Origin: Locusta migratoria
Lineage: Eukaryota; Arthropoda; Insecta; Orthoptera; Acrididae
DNA length: 64,000 nucleotides
Assembly (NCBI GenBank): GCA_026315105.1
Contig: CM048755.1
Span: 754,125,301 to 754,189,300, forward strand
Direction: 5' to 3'
In this document: one piece after another, positions 55,307-64,000 of the stretch
Layout: every line of letters starts with the position of its first letter
Numbering within the stretch: position 1 is the first letter of the stretch
The notes under the pieces: generated by a model
The model's database searches: none
Seen by the model: the letters and a program-made list of their open reading frames with translations, nothing else
Told to the model about the DNA's origin: nothing
Position numbers and translations under genes: made by a program

Positions 55307-56270
55307 AACATTCCATAGTTCCTTGTAGTATCGTGTACTGATGATCAGGATTTTTCTTCTGTGAATCCTTTTGATATTCAGAAGGGAGTCGATGCGATCG
55401 CAGGTCCCTTGAAGACCTGCTCCAGACAGCGCAATGGAACCTTGTTACTTGAAATTGAGAATGCCTTTCAGGCTACACTTGGGCATACTTTTCCTGTGAA
55501 AGTGGAGGCTCACCGCACCTTCAACTCTTCACGGGGGGGTAGTTTTCACATGTTCGATCAGGGAGTTACGGCTGTTCATCTCATAATGAAAAAAGTTAAC
55601 AATGATCTCGTGCCGTCTTGTACTGTCTTCTTGACTTTCGACAGGGTTGACCTACCATCTAAGGTGAAAGCGGGCTACGAAGTCATTTCCATTAATCATA
55701 CTAGTAAATCTTGTCCTAATGCAGCCAAGTGCACCACCTGTGGAAGGGACGCCCATGAGGGTGAATGTCCACCTCCATCCCTTGCTGCATTAATTACATG
55801 GGTGACCATGCTGCTTCTTCACGGGACTGCCCCATCTATAAAGAAGAGCTGGCCATCCAGGAGATTCGCGTCAAGGAAAAAGGTTTCAACCTGTGCTGCT
55901 CGGAAGTTATTAGCGAGTAGGAAGCCTGCTGTACTCCCAGTAGGTACTTACAGCCAGGTCCTCACCTCCCCTCGACCAATTAAGGAGGTAGCCACTCAGA
56001 CCTGCGATTTCACCTTCTGTGACACTGTTGTCAGGTCGGCTAGCCCGAATATTGCTCGTTCCACCTCTCCGATCCCTTCTGCCCGTTCTACAGTGAATTC
56101 GTCAACCAGTTCCCACACATCCTGGGCACCTAAATCCATTGCACGGAGTTCTAAAAATGAACCCGTTCGTGACGATTTCCTAGAAACTCAGTCTTCTCAA
56201 ACGTCATCGTCATGCCTCTACGAAGGCTCACAAAAAGAACAGCCCAAACCCTTCCCCGCCGTGGCGTGAC
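55307..56270 (+). pseudogene. LINE A copy 3 ORF1, remainder
   Basis: An open frame 55361-56269 reads DIQKGVDAIAGPLKTCSRQR, LLLEIENAFQATLGHTFPVK and VFLTFDRVDLPSKVKAGYEV. A small deletion has removed part of the first knuckle (HTSKSCPNAAKC is left), the second is intact (CTTCGRDAHEGEC), and the third is out of frame. The C-terminal part shares SARPIKEVATQTCDFTF-like residues (SPRPIKEVATQTCDFTFCDT) with copy 1. The N-terminus of this protein is at 46917. Confidence 0.82.
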
Positions 56271-56541
56271 TCTTCGGTCACGCCATCCAACAGTAGCCGG
56301 CCTCGGCCGTCTTCTGTTTCACCGGGATGCGCTGTCAGCCGGGCCCCCGGCCCATTATCTGCGGCGGAAGCTGCCCCTCCTGCTCAATTCGGGGAGGTGG
56401 CAGACGCGGCGGTCGAACCCATGCAACATGATCCTTTGCCTCTCGATAGCGATAGCAGTGCTCCCTCGAAGTCCGGTCCTCAGCGGCCGTCAAGGTGACC
56501 CCGCTTCCCTGTTCGTTCTTTTTCTTCTCTCATTTTTTATC

Positions 56542-57490
56542 ATGGCGCTCCTTCAATGGAATATTCGCGGCATTCGTTCCAATTGGGAGGAATTAAACTA
56601 CTCCTCTGATTGCACTGCCCGCTTCTAGTTTGTCTCCAAGAAACTAAGTTACGTCCATGTGATCATGCAGGCTTCCCCCACTAAACCTCTGTGCGTATTG
56701 ACCTGCCCCCTGTGGAAGGTACTCCAGCCCATGGAGGGGTTCTGATGCTCATTCAGGACGATGTGTATTACCATCCCATTTCATTGCATACTCTCCTACA
56801 GGCAGTTGCTGTCCGCATCACACTCTCCATCCTTTCCTTTTCCCTCTGTAATATCTATTCACCATCATCATCTGTCCGTACTAGGGCAGATGTGCTACAC
56901 CTCGCCGACCAGCTCCCTTCACCTTTCGTGTTGGTAGGCGACTTCAATGCCCACCACCCCTTACGGGGTCCTCCAGCACCTTGCCCCAGACGCTCCCTTC
57001 TAGCAGACCTCTTCAACCATCTTAATCTTGTCTGCCTTAACACCTATGTACCGACCTTCCTTTCCGACACAACACATACTTACTCCCATTTAGACCTCGG
57101 AATATGCAGTCCTCAGCTTGCGCGCCAGTTCGAGTGGTATGCACTTTCTGACACGTACTAGAGTGATCATTTCCCTTGTCATCCACTTCCTGCATCATTC
57201 CCCCCCCCCTCCTCGTCCCACCAGTAGGAACATCTCTAAAACCGACTGGGGGATTTATTCTTCAATGGCTGTTTTTCACGATCAACATTTTTCCAGCTGT
57301 GACATTGAGGTCGAATACCTCACAGAGGTTATTCTCTCCGCTGCCGAACATTCCATACCTAGTACATCCTCTTCTCCTCGTCGCGTCCTGGTTCCTTGGT
57401 GGACTGCAGCCTGCTGCGACGCTCTTGAGCCCGGCGACGGTGCTCGACTTTCACGGCTGAGTTTTTTGCCCTCCACCAGACTGTTTTATA
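56542..57490 (+). pseudogene. LINE A copy 3 ORF2, endonuclease domain
   Basis: The ATG at 56542 gives MALLQWNIRGIRSNWEELN, then a stop near 56627. Endonuclease motifs follow in 56691-57161: PAHGGVLMLIQDDVYY, PFVLVGDFNAHHPLRG (catalytic Asp intact, unlike copy 1) and YSHLDLGICSPQLARQFEWY, with a stop just before SDHFP near 57162. The connector, including PWWTAACCDALEPG, ends near 57480 where the RT has been deleted. Confidence 0.83.
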
Positions 57491-57519
57491 CATCCGCCGT
57501 CGCCACCATCCCTTTTATG

Positions 57520-58080
57520 CCATGTGCTCTGACTCCCTTAGTGCCCTGCAGAGTCTTAAGGACCCTTTCTCGACCCATCCTGCCGTATATCGAATTCAAC
57601 ACTACCTTCAGTTACTAGCAGATAACGACTGTCACGTTTGTTCTCTGTGGGTCCCTGGCCACGGGGGTGTGCCCGGGAATGAGACTGCCGACATTGCAGC
57701 CAAGGCAGCATCTCTTTTGCTTCGCATGGCTACCTTTTGCGTCCCATCAGACGATATTCAACGGGTGTATTGTGTATTGTGTCGTCCTGGCGCAGTTCGT
57801 GGTTCTCACAAACAACAAACTGAGAACCGTAAAACGGATCCAGACCACTTGGAGGACCTCCTCTCGCCCCTCTCGGCGAGAGGAGGTCATCCTGGCCCAG
57901 TTGCGGATTGGTCACTGCCGATTCAGCCACCGTCAACTGCTAACCGCTGACCCTGCACCGCTGTGTTCCTGTGGTGAATTGCTGACGGTGCGACATGTTT
58001 TACAGTCTTGTCCCAATTTTAATATTCTCTGTGTAGCTCTTAAACTTGCCGTCTACTCTGGAGGAACTTTTAGCTGATGA
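57520..58080 (+). pseudogene. LINE A copy 3 ORF2, RNase H and CCHC tail
   Basis: MCSDSLSALQSLKDPFSTHP holds the third RNase H acid, and SLWVPGHGGVPGNETADIAA the last, in 57522-57720. The first two acids are lost with the RT deletion. In another frame (57667-58077) come REEVILAQLRIGHCRFSHRQ and the zinc tail CSCGELLTVRHVLQSC. A 12-bp hairpin (57855-57866 with 57877-57888) lies between. It ends with a stop near 58077. Confidence 0.82.
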
Positions 58081-58204
58081 CACATGAGCAGCTGCTCGAG
58101 TTTTGCGTTTTATCAACATGGCTAATTTCGCAAAGGATATTTAACCCTTCTATTTTTTTTATCCTTCTGTTTTAGCTTTCTCTTGATACTCTCCTTTCTG
58201 GCAG

Positions 58205-58330
58205 TTATAACTTTTTTCGAGATCTAGCGAATCTCTGTTCCGATCCACTCATGAAAAAGGGCTGCCCATTGCCATTCCTTCTATATGCTCGTAAAATCGA
58301 CCCCTGTAAAGAAAATATGTTGAACAGTAC
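58205..58330 (-). pseudogene. Penelope-like element RT scrap
   Basis: On the minus strand one frame reads YFLYRGRFYEHIEGMAMGSP and F, the RT motif of Penelope-like elements (AMGSPLSP type), which are rare elements related to telomerase RT. Only about 30 codons are legible. It joins the monomer array exactly at a GACGTCC word. Upstream and downstream Penelope domains are absent. Confidence 0.7.
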
Positions 58331-58760
58331 ATGCTTGAACAGGACGTCTGTCAGAGCACAAGGAGAGTGCCAACACTTCAGGAGCAGTGCAAGATGGGCA
58401 TGGTCTGCGAATGGAGTGCCAGACGTTGGACAGACCGCAAAGTTTCCGTGACCACAGAAGATTGACAAGCCGGGCGCGGACGTCCGTTGGAGCACTAGAG
58501 AAGTAGCAGTACCTCAGGAGGAGTGCCAGGTGGGCACGGACTTCGGACGGATCGCCCGTCTCGGGTCCGGCCTCAGACAGCTGCCACGGCCACAGATGCA
58601 GCCGAGCCATGTGCATACATCCTACGGAGCACCAGGGAAGAGACAACACCCAGGTGGGCGTGGACGACAAACAAAACGCCCAGCGCCCTCTGGGCATAAA
58701 TACTGGACAAGGTCCTCCAAAACAGCAGTCGGCATGCATACCCAACACAAGAGTATGTCA
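58330..58760 (-). repeat. Second tandem monomer array, related to 41500-41890
   Basis: The reverse strand carries two units of about 140 bp, each with CTCTTGAGGTGTTG-like ends and the (G/C)TCTTCCCTGGTGCTCC and GTGGCCGTGGCAGCTG landmarks, preceded by the GTCCAGTATTTATGCCCAGA segment seen in the first array. Unlike the first array it does not run into a LINE B 5' UTR: one side meets a LINE A thumb fragment, the other a Penelope scrap. Confidence 0.75.
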
Positions 58761-58764
58761 TGCC

Positions 58765-59545
58765 GAGAGATCAAGGGTAATACAGCAGCTTCGGCATAAA
58801 CACTTTCAACAGGGCTAGAATAAAATGCACCGGTCGCCAGGCGTAATCCCTGATGGTGAATGGAGTTGTGACGGCGGAGAATGGACGTCCTTGCAGAGGA
58901 GTATACAAAGCTTCCGTAGTCCAGGTTCGACTGAACAATGGCCCAGTAAAGATGAAGCAGGACGGTACGATCCGCTCCCCATGATGTGCCATTAAGGACA
59001 CGAAGAACGTTAAGGGATCGGGCACAAAGGGCAGCCAGGTAGGACACGTGTGGGGACCAGCAAAGTTTCCGATCCAACATTAGCCCCAAGAATTTTGTTG
59101 TCTCCATGAATGGGAGAGCAACGGGGACGAGACGTAGAGATGGAGTATGATTAACGGAAATGACTTCGTAGCCCGCTTTCACCTTAGATGGTAGGTCAAC
59201 CCTGTCGAATGTCAAGAAGACAGTACGAGATGGCACGAGATCATTGTTAACTTTTTTCATTACGCGATGAACAACCGTAACTCCCTGATCAGACATATAG
59301 TTGAGTATATCCTCGTCTGATAACCCATCCAGGGATCATGTGAAGACCCTCCGTGATGAGTTGAGGGTGCGGTGAATCTCCACTTTCACAGGAAACGTAT
59401 GCACAAGTGTAGCCCAAAGTAATTTCTCTGCCTGAAAGGCATTCTCAAATTCAAGTAACAAGGTCCCATTGCGCTGTCTGGAGCAGGTCTTTAAGGGACC
59501 TGCGATCGCATCGACTCCCTTCTGAATAAGAAAAGGATTCACAGA
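58765..59545 (-). pseudogene. LINE A copy 5: ORF1 N-part fused to RT thumb by internal deletion
   Basis: The minus-strand frame 59542-59336 (FLIQKGVDAIAGPLKTCSRQ) and 59296-58622 give ORF1 up to VDLPSKVKAGYEVISVNHTP, then jump directly to ORF2 thumb sequence: TTKFLGLMLDRKLCWSPHVS, LNGTSWGADRTVLLHLYWAI and LRLATGAFYSSPVESVYAEA. ORF1 zinc knuckles, endonuclease and RT palm are missing. The fusion frame is open for over 200 codons by chance. The last 40 codons run into monomer sequence. I see no sign that the fusion is a functional gene. Confidence 0.82.
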
Positions 59546-59599
59546 AGAAAAATCCTAATCATCTGTACGAGATACCACAAGGAACTTGGGAATGGTAGG

Positions 59600-60300
59600 C
59601 AAGACTTTCTTGGACTAAGATTCGTCACGTTTTCTTTTTTGGGTCAGAATAGATTTGGAAGGTTCCATAGCGGAAGTGTCCCCCATGATTACCGGCGTCT
59701 CCGATGGCACGCTCCTTCCTTGTAGGGGCCCTCACTGAGGGTGCACCCGCATTAGGTGACTGTTCGCACCTCAGGTCACACCTCCCGAGAACGGACGGAG
59801 GGACCAATTGGCGTGTTCGGAAGGTTCCAGGTCGGGTAATCACCCCTCCTTGGGCCCGGCCTTTACCGGGGGTGGTACGTACATGCCCTACATGTCTACC
59901 CGGGGCGGGGAGTTATGCTTTACCCCGTCACCGGCTACGCAGAGCGTGGGTTGACCTTCAGACACGCACAGGGAGCAAAGAAAAGAGGAAGGAGAGAAAG
60001 GGAAAGAGGGAGAATCTCAAACGCCGAGGTGGAGATTAAAGGGTGGGTCAAGGATAATGAGAAAAGAGCAAGAGGGGAAGGCAAAAGAACAGGAAAGGAA
60101 GAGGACCAAGAAAAGGAGAAGCCTTAGAGGAAGAGAAAAAGAAACCTTTGACTTACTGAAAACGCCTGTCTCTGGGCGAAGGCTCAAACCGGGGGGAAAG
60201 AGGGAAGCGGCGTGGGACGGAAGAAAGGCCGCTTTGGCCCGGGGCCCTGTGCGCGCCACACACATACCCACAAAAGAGCTGTGTGCCCCCTGGGGGTGCA
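59600..60300 (-). mobile_element. LINE A copy 5: 5' UTR and ORF1 start
   Basis: Reverse-oriented 5' UTR from ACCCCCAGGGGGCACACAGC (near 60297) to the ORF1 ATG near 59684, with the same landmarks as the other copies; the purine-rich look of this strand is the complement of the family's pyrimidine tract. ORF1 start residues match MEPSKSIL-type beginnings and KKVLPTIPKFLVVSR near 59600. Plus-strand open frames here are shadows. Confidence 0.83.
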
Positions 60301-60880
60301 AAATGTTGTGTTAATGGCAGCCTACGCTACTAGGTTCCACGCAACCATCACATATAAGCAACAACTAATTAGTGTCGAAACTAGCATACAAAGGGCAATG
60401 CATTATTAACGACCTTATGTTAAGTCAGTAAACAGATCAAAAGGGTACGGCAAAACACGCTGTGGGGTTGAAACAGATGACACACAAAACGCCCAAATAC
60501 TAAAACTCTTTTTTTTCCCAAAGCTGTTTTACAGACGAAAATCGCACTGTAGTAATACTAACGACAAAAATAAATTTAAAAACTATTCCAAAACTAATAT
60601 GCGCTAAAAAGTACAATAGTAATAAATGTGTATTCTTCTACAACTTAATAATCAACTTACTTTCTCTACTCATCAATATGTAGGTATGATCTGTGTGTTT
60701 CCCATGCAAGAAGACAGGTAGGTACCTAAGCACTTTAACTGAACACATACCTATGAATAACAATTATCAAAATATTTTTAGAGTTCTATTAGGTAAAATG
60801 AAATGAAAAATATTAGACTACTTAAAAGTCAATCAGTTATTACGATAATATTATGTAGTTACAGTTATTATTTTTGGAGT
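60301..60880. other. AT-rich spacer, no gene
   Basis: No open frame of interest, no repeat structure and no recognised element. It may be older unique sequence. Confidence 0.5.
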
Positions 60881-60883
60881 CGG

Positions 60884-62158
60884 TGTCGGGCAAAGGGGGG
60901 ATCGAATCCCCCTCAGGCATCGCCGTCTTTAGTATAGATTAGATTAGTACTTGTTCCATAGATGAGGAATATGACACTTTGTAATGATGTGGAACTTGTC
61001 AGGTTAATGAAAGGTCTCTTTACAAATTATTACTTTGTACTAAATATTACATGACAATATTTTTTTTATTTTTTTATTTACTTTTTAAATTTTTTATTTT
61101 TTCAGATTTACTAATTTTTATCTAAAAATCATCTATAGTGTAGAAGGAGTTGCCATTCAGAAATTCTTTTAATTTATTTTTAAAGCTAGTTGGCTATCTG
61201 TCAGGCTTTTGATGCTGTTTGGTAGGTGATCAAAGACTTTTGTGGCAGCATAATTCACCCCTTTATGTGCCAAAGCTAGATTTAACCTAGTATAGTGAAG
61301 ATCATTCTTTCTCCTAGTGTTGTAGTTATGTACACAGCTATTGCTTTTGAATTCGGTGGGATTGGTAATAAATTTCGTAACTGAATATATATACTGTGAA
61401 GATCCCTAGCTCTTTAAATAACTGTCTGCAGGATGATCTTGGATGGGCTCCAGCAATTATTCTGATTACACGCTTTTGTGCAATGAATACTTTTTTACTC
61501 AATGATGAATTACCCCAGAAAGTGATGCCATACGAAAGCAGAGAATGAAAATAGACATAGTAAGCTGATTTACTGAGTTGCAATTACCCTAATAGCATAA
61601 GTACCTGAACTCAAACGTTTCAACAGATCTTCAATGTGTTTCATCCAATTCAACCCCTCATTAATGCATACACCTAAAAATTTTGAATATTCTACCTTTC
61701 CTACAGATTTCTGATCAAGGTTTATATTTATTAATGGTGTCATTTCATTTACTGTACGGAACTGTATGTCTTGTGTTATATCAAAATTGAATGATAGTCT
61801 ATTTGCTGAGAACCACTTAACGATTTTCTGAAAGACGTCGTTTACAATTTCTTTAGTTAGTTCTTGTCTGTCAGGTGTGATAACTATATTTGTATTATCA
61901 GCAAAAAGAACCAGTTCTGCATCTTCATGGATATAGACTGGCAAGTCAAATATATTTTAAGAACAGCAAAGGGCCCAAGACTGGACCTTGTGGCAGCCCG
62001 TTTTTCATTGTTCCCCAGTTTGAGGAATCACCTGTTTTTCTGCATATTATGTAAATTACTTATGTCAACTTTCTAAGCTAGTTCATGAGTAGTCTGTAAG
62101 TTTAGGGACTGATGACCCCGCAGTAAAGTCCCATAAGCTTTACAAAGATTTGAACATT
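60884..62158 (+). mobile_element. tRNA-derived SINE, copy 8, split by LINE D
   Basis: The B-box region and start of the body (GGGATCGAATCCCC, CTCAGGCAT, CCGTCTTTAGTAT) lie at 60884-60930. The tail (CTAGTTCATGAGTAGTCTGT, GTTTAGGGACTGATGACCCC, AAGTCCCATAAGC) lies at 62072-62158. Together they give most of one SINE without its A-box end. The missing middle point is occupied by LINE D on the minus strand. Confidence 0.82.
60931..62060 (-). mobile_element. LINE D fragment 2, 5'-truncated, inside a SINE
   Basis: The minus strand reads MKNGLPQGPVLGPLLF (near 62010), LVLFADNTNIVITPDRQELT (61910; the usual FADD box reads FADN), VEYSKFLGVCINEGLNWMKH, SAYYVYFHSLLSYGITFWGN and KKVFIAQKRVIRIIAGAHPR, then a 3' UTR ending TTCCTCATCTATGGAACAAG and a (TAATC)n-type tail at 60931-60945. 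The Asp-to-Asn change removes a catalytic RT residue. A two-frame break occurs near 61575. Same family as 16141-16790. Confidence 0.83.
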
Positions 62159-62159
62159 T

Positions 62160-63600
62160 GATTTGTCACACAAGGTAAGGTTTATAACTACATAGTTATA
62201 ACTTTTGGCCGCCTTGTGTCGTTGTTCTCGCCTACACCGCTGTGTCGCTACGCGGTGTCCGATGCGGCGACACTCCGCCGACGCCCAAGGTCGGTCGGCC
62301 GATCTCTTGTGATCCCGATCCGACTTCGGTCTCAATATTCTCGCATTATTTTTGCTAGATATATTGTAGTGTTTCCTATATTATGGTAATAACTTGATTG
62401 CCGGCAGCTAGGTGCGGCGTGCCAGCTGCCGTCTGACAGCGGACAGTCTCGTAACCTGTCACCTCGTCTTTTCCAGTTTAGCTCTGGCTGCCTTGTCCTT
62501 GTCGTTTCATTTGTACGTCATCTGAGGAAATATACATACAAGTATTGGTCCGAGCTTTTCATGTGTGTTACTAATTACGAGGCTCCTGTCCAGCTCCTTC
62601 ACGTCTGTCATCCCGCTCGGACACTTTGTTCAGATTGTGTTCCTCACACCTGAGGGACACAAGACTTAGGAGAAATCTAAAAAATATTTTGATCATTGTT
62701 CGTTGTTCATATGTATGTGTTGAGTTAGATTTTAAAGTGCGGAGGTACCCACCTATCTTCTTGCGTGGTAAACGCACAGATCGTACCTACATAATGCTGA
62801 GAAAAAAAGTAAGTTTATTATTAAGGGGTGGACTAATACGCGTAATTTATTTTTTTATTTTTACTTTTCAGTGCATATTAATTTGTTTTGGAAGAGTTTT
62901 TTAAGCCGGTTTTTCTTTTATTAAAATTTTTATTTTTCGATTTTTGGAGATTCTGAAGTCTCTGAATATGGGTACACCTACTAAACGTGCTGCTCATATG
63001 AGACAGAGCCGTTTAAAGGAATCAAACGAAGTCAGGGAGAAACGCATATCTCAACAGATGAAATCTACCTCGAGGACAATTTCAAAACTTGCGAAGAGCG
63101 CAAAAATAGATGTCAAAAGTGCGGTTTTACATGAAGAAAGTTTTCAACAGGGAATTACTTGTCCTAACGACTTTACGGTAGGTGACTCAAATATCCGGTA
63201 GTCCATAAAAGATTCGGCCGAGTACCGTTAATTTGCTCCTAAGAATTGAAGAGTTCCGTTACTTTGTCATGGATCCCATAATCAGAACCTAATCAAACTT
63301 TCATCAAACTACCTTTGAAGTAAATTCTTACCTATTTTTTTTTTTTTTAAACCATCGAAATCGGTTGGCGTGGTATTGAGTTATTTATCCATTTGTTGCG
63401 TACATACTTAATACAAATTTAAGACGTGGTTTTCCTATGGATGCCATTGTCAGAACGGAACCAAATTGAAATGGGAGCAAATAGGAAGGACCAGGTTTCA
63501 AATAAAAAAAAAGAATCATAAAAATAGGTTCACACAGTCAAAGGTTCTGAGGTAACATAGAAAAATTGTCGAATTGAGAACCACATCCTTTTTTAAAGTC
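62160..63600. other. Unassigned region with one basic ORF
   Basis: 62160-62620 is GC-balanced and has CpG-rich words (TCGCTACGCGGTGTCCG). The 62944-63201 frame (85 aa, GTPTKRAAHMRQSRLKESNE then RISQQMKSTSRTISKLAKSA) is Lys/Arg/Ser-rich and helical. It faintly resembles the basic N-terminus of Helitron-type proteins, but I cannot support that. 63201-63600 is AT-rich with a T13 run. Confidence 0.4.
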
Positions 63601-63860
63601 GGTTAAAAATGTTAGCTATTGAAATAAATGCCGGAGAGATAGAAAAGCTACTAAAATCGCTCAATAGAGGAAAGGCCACTGGACATGATGGAATACCCAT
63701 TACAATTTACACAGTGCGCGCGTTGGAACTTGTCCTCACAACAACAGTGTACCATGTCCCTAAGTAACAGAAAAGGGCGTAGATCATTCTCTTTTTCAAT
63801 AAGGCTTGTCGAATGGATGCACAAAACTATAGGCCTATATCTCTGACGTCGGATAGTCGA
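63600..63860 (+). pseudogene. LINE RT finger fragment, CR1-like
   Basis: In shifting frames the plus strand reads IEKLLKSLNRGKATGHDGIP, then IILFFNKACRMDAQNYRPIS and LTS, the RT finger blocks also seen in the CR1-like copies. No palm motif follows, because the sequence switches to LINE A at about 63868. Confidence 0.75.
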
Positions 63861-63867
63861 ATAGTCA

Positions 63868-64000
63868 CGCCCCTCTCGGCGAGAGGAGGTCATCCTGGCT
63901 CGGTTGCGGATCGGTCACTGCCGATTCAGCCACCGTCATCTGCTAACCGCTGACCCTGCACCGCTGTGGTGAATTGCTGACGGTGCGACATGTTTTACTG
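63868..64000 (+). mobile_element. LINE A copy 6: ORF2 C-terminal region, runs off the window
   Basis: Aligns with 57866-58005 (tail after RNase H), about 95 per cent alike, including the CGAGAGGAGGTCATCCTGGC block and GTGCGACATGTTTTAC. A short CTGTGTTCCTGTG stretch is shortened to CTGTG in this copy. Its left edge coincides with the loop of the 12-bp hairpin in copy 3. Confidence 0.85.

Larger units (their letters stand above)
55295..58140 (+). mobile_element. LINE A copy 3, right part (A4): ORF1 remainder and ORF2 with internal RT deletion
   Basis: Continuation of 46280-46993 after the 8.3-kb insertion. ORF1 55307-56270, ORF2 from 56542, end near 58140 without a recognisable 3' tail. The RT domain is missing: endonuclease passes to RNase H at about 57480-57520. 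It is followed by Penelope-related sequence. Confidence 0.82.

Noticed and set aside
58622..59296. A possible fusion gene of ORF1 with RT thumb
   Set aside because: Internal deletion of LINE A accounts for it; the frame runs on into the monomer repeat and there is no promoter other than the LINE 5' UTR.
1..64000. CRISPR arrays, operons or prokaryotic systems
   Set aside because: No short regularly spaced repeats, no dense gene layout and clear eukaryotic transposon content.

Overview
This 64 kb window is eukaryotic and looks like intergenic sequence from a large, repeat-swollen insect genome. A grasshopper or locust (Orthoptera) is my best guess. The reasons are a tRNA-derived SINE present eight times, several LINE clades, piggyBac, Helitron and Tc1/mariner relics, AT-rich spacers and no compact gene structure. 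The orthopteran assignment is inference from repeat style; no host marker gene is present. I found no rRNA, no functional tRNA, no CRISPR and no convincing intact single-copy host gene. Almost every recognisable reading frame belongs to a transposable element, and nearly all carry stops or frameshifts.

Layout. 0-0.55 kb: antisense 5' fragment of an I-type LINE (family B). 0.56-2.8 kb: a dead piggyBac-like transposase with an inverted duplication of its N-terminal coding end and a SINE inside. 4.2-6.1 kb: a decayed Helitron helicase. 6.1-10.4 kb: a nested region in which an RTE-like LINE holds a TA-flanked Tc1/mariner-like element, which holds a SINE, followed by a near-perfect 122-bp-arm palindrome between inverted copies of a short repeat. 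12.0-16.1 kb: LINE A copy 1. 16.1-16.8 kb: a LINE D fragment. 16.8-21.9 kb: LINE C on the minus strand (EN-RT-RNase H, DUF4780-like ORF1). 21.9-28.0 kb: a minus-strand Ty3/gypsy element split by a CR1-like LINE.

28-35 kb is mostly unassigned, with one LINE E reverse transcriptase piece and G/C homopolymers. 35.7-37.9 kb is a broken gene of unknown function with one apparent intron, the nearest thing to a non-LINE gene here. 38-41 kb holds a truncated LINE A 5' end, a direct repeat and a TTAA-flanked piggyBac-type MITE. 41.5-46.3 kb is LINE B copy 2, preceded by tandem 5' monomers. 46.3-58.1 kb is one LINE A copy split by 8.3 kb of CR1-like LINE plus nearly full-length LINE B copy 3. 58.2-60.3 kb has a Penelope-like RT scrap, a second monomer array and an internally deleted LINE A. 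60.9-62.2 kb is a SINE split by LINE D. 63.6-64 kb has two more LINE fragments running off the edge.

How the parts fit together: the SINE 3' tail carries a hairpin resembling that in the LINE B 3' UTR, so LINE B relatives are the likely drivers of the SINE. The most unusual signals are the tandem monomers upstream of a LINE 5' UTR, the SINE/LINE tail match, recurrent hammerhead-like motifs in short repeats, a micro-inversion at a LINE junction, and the intron-bearing unknown gene relic.
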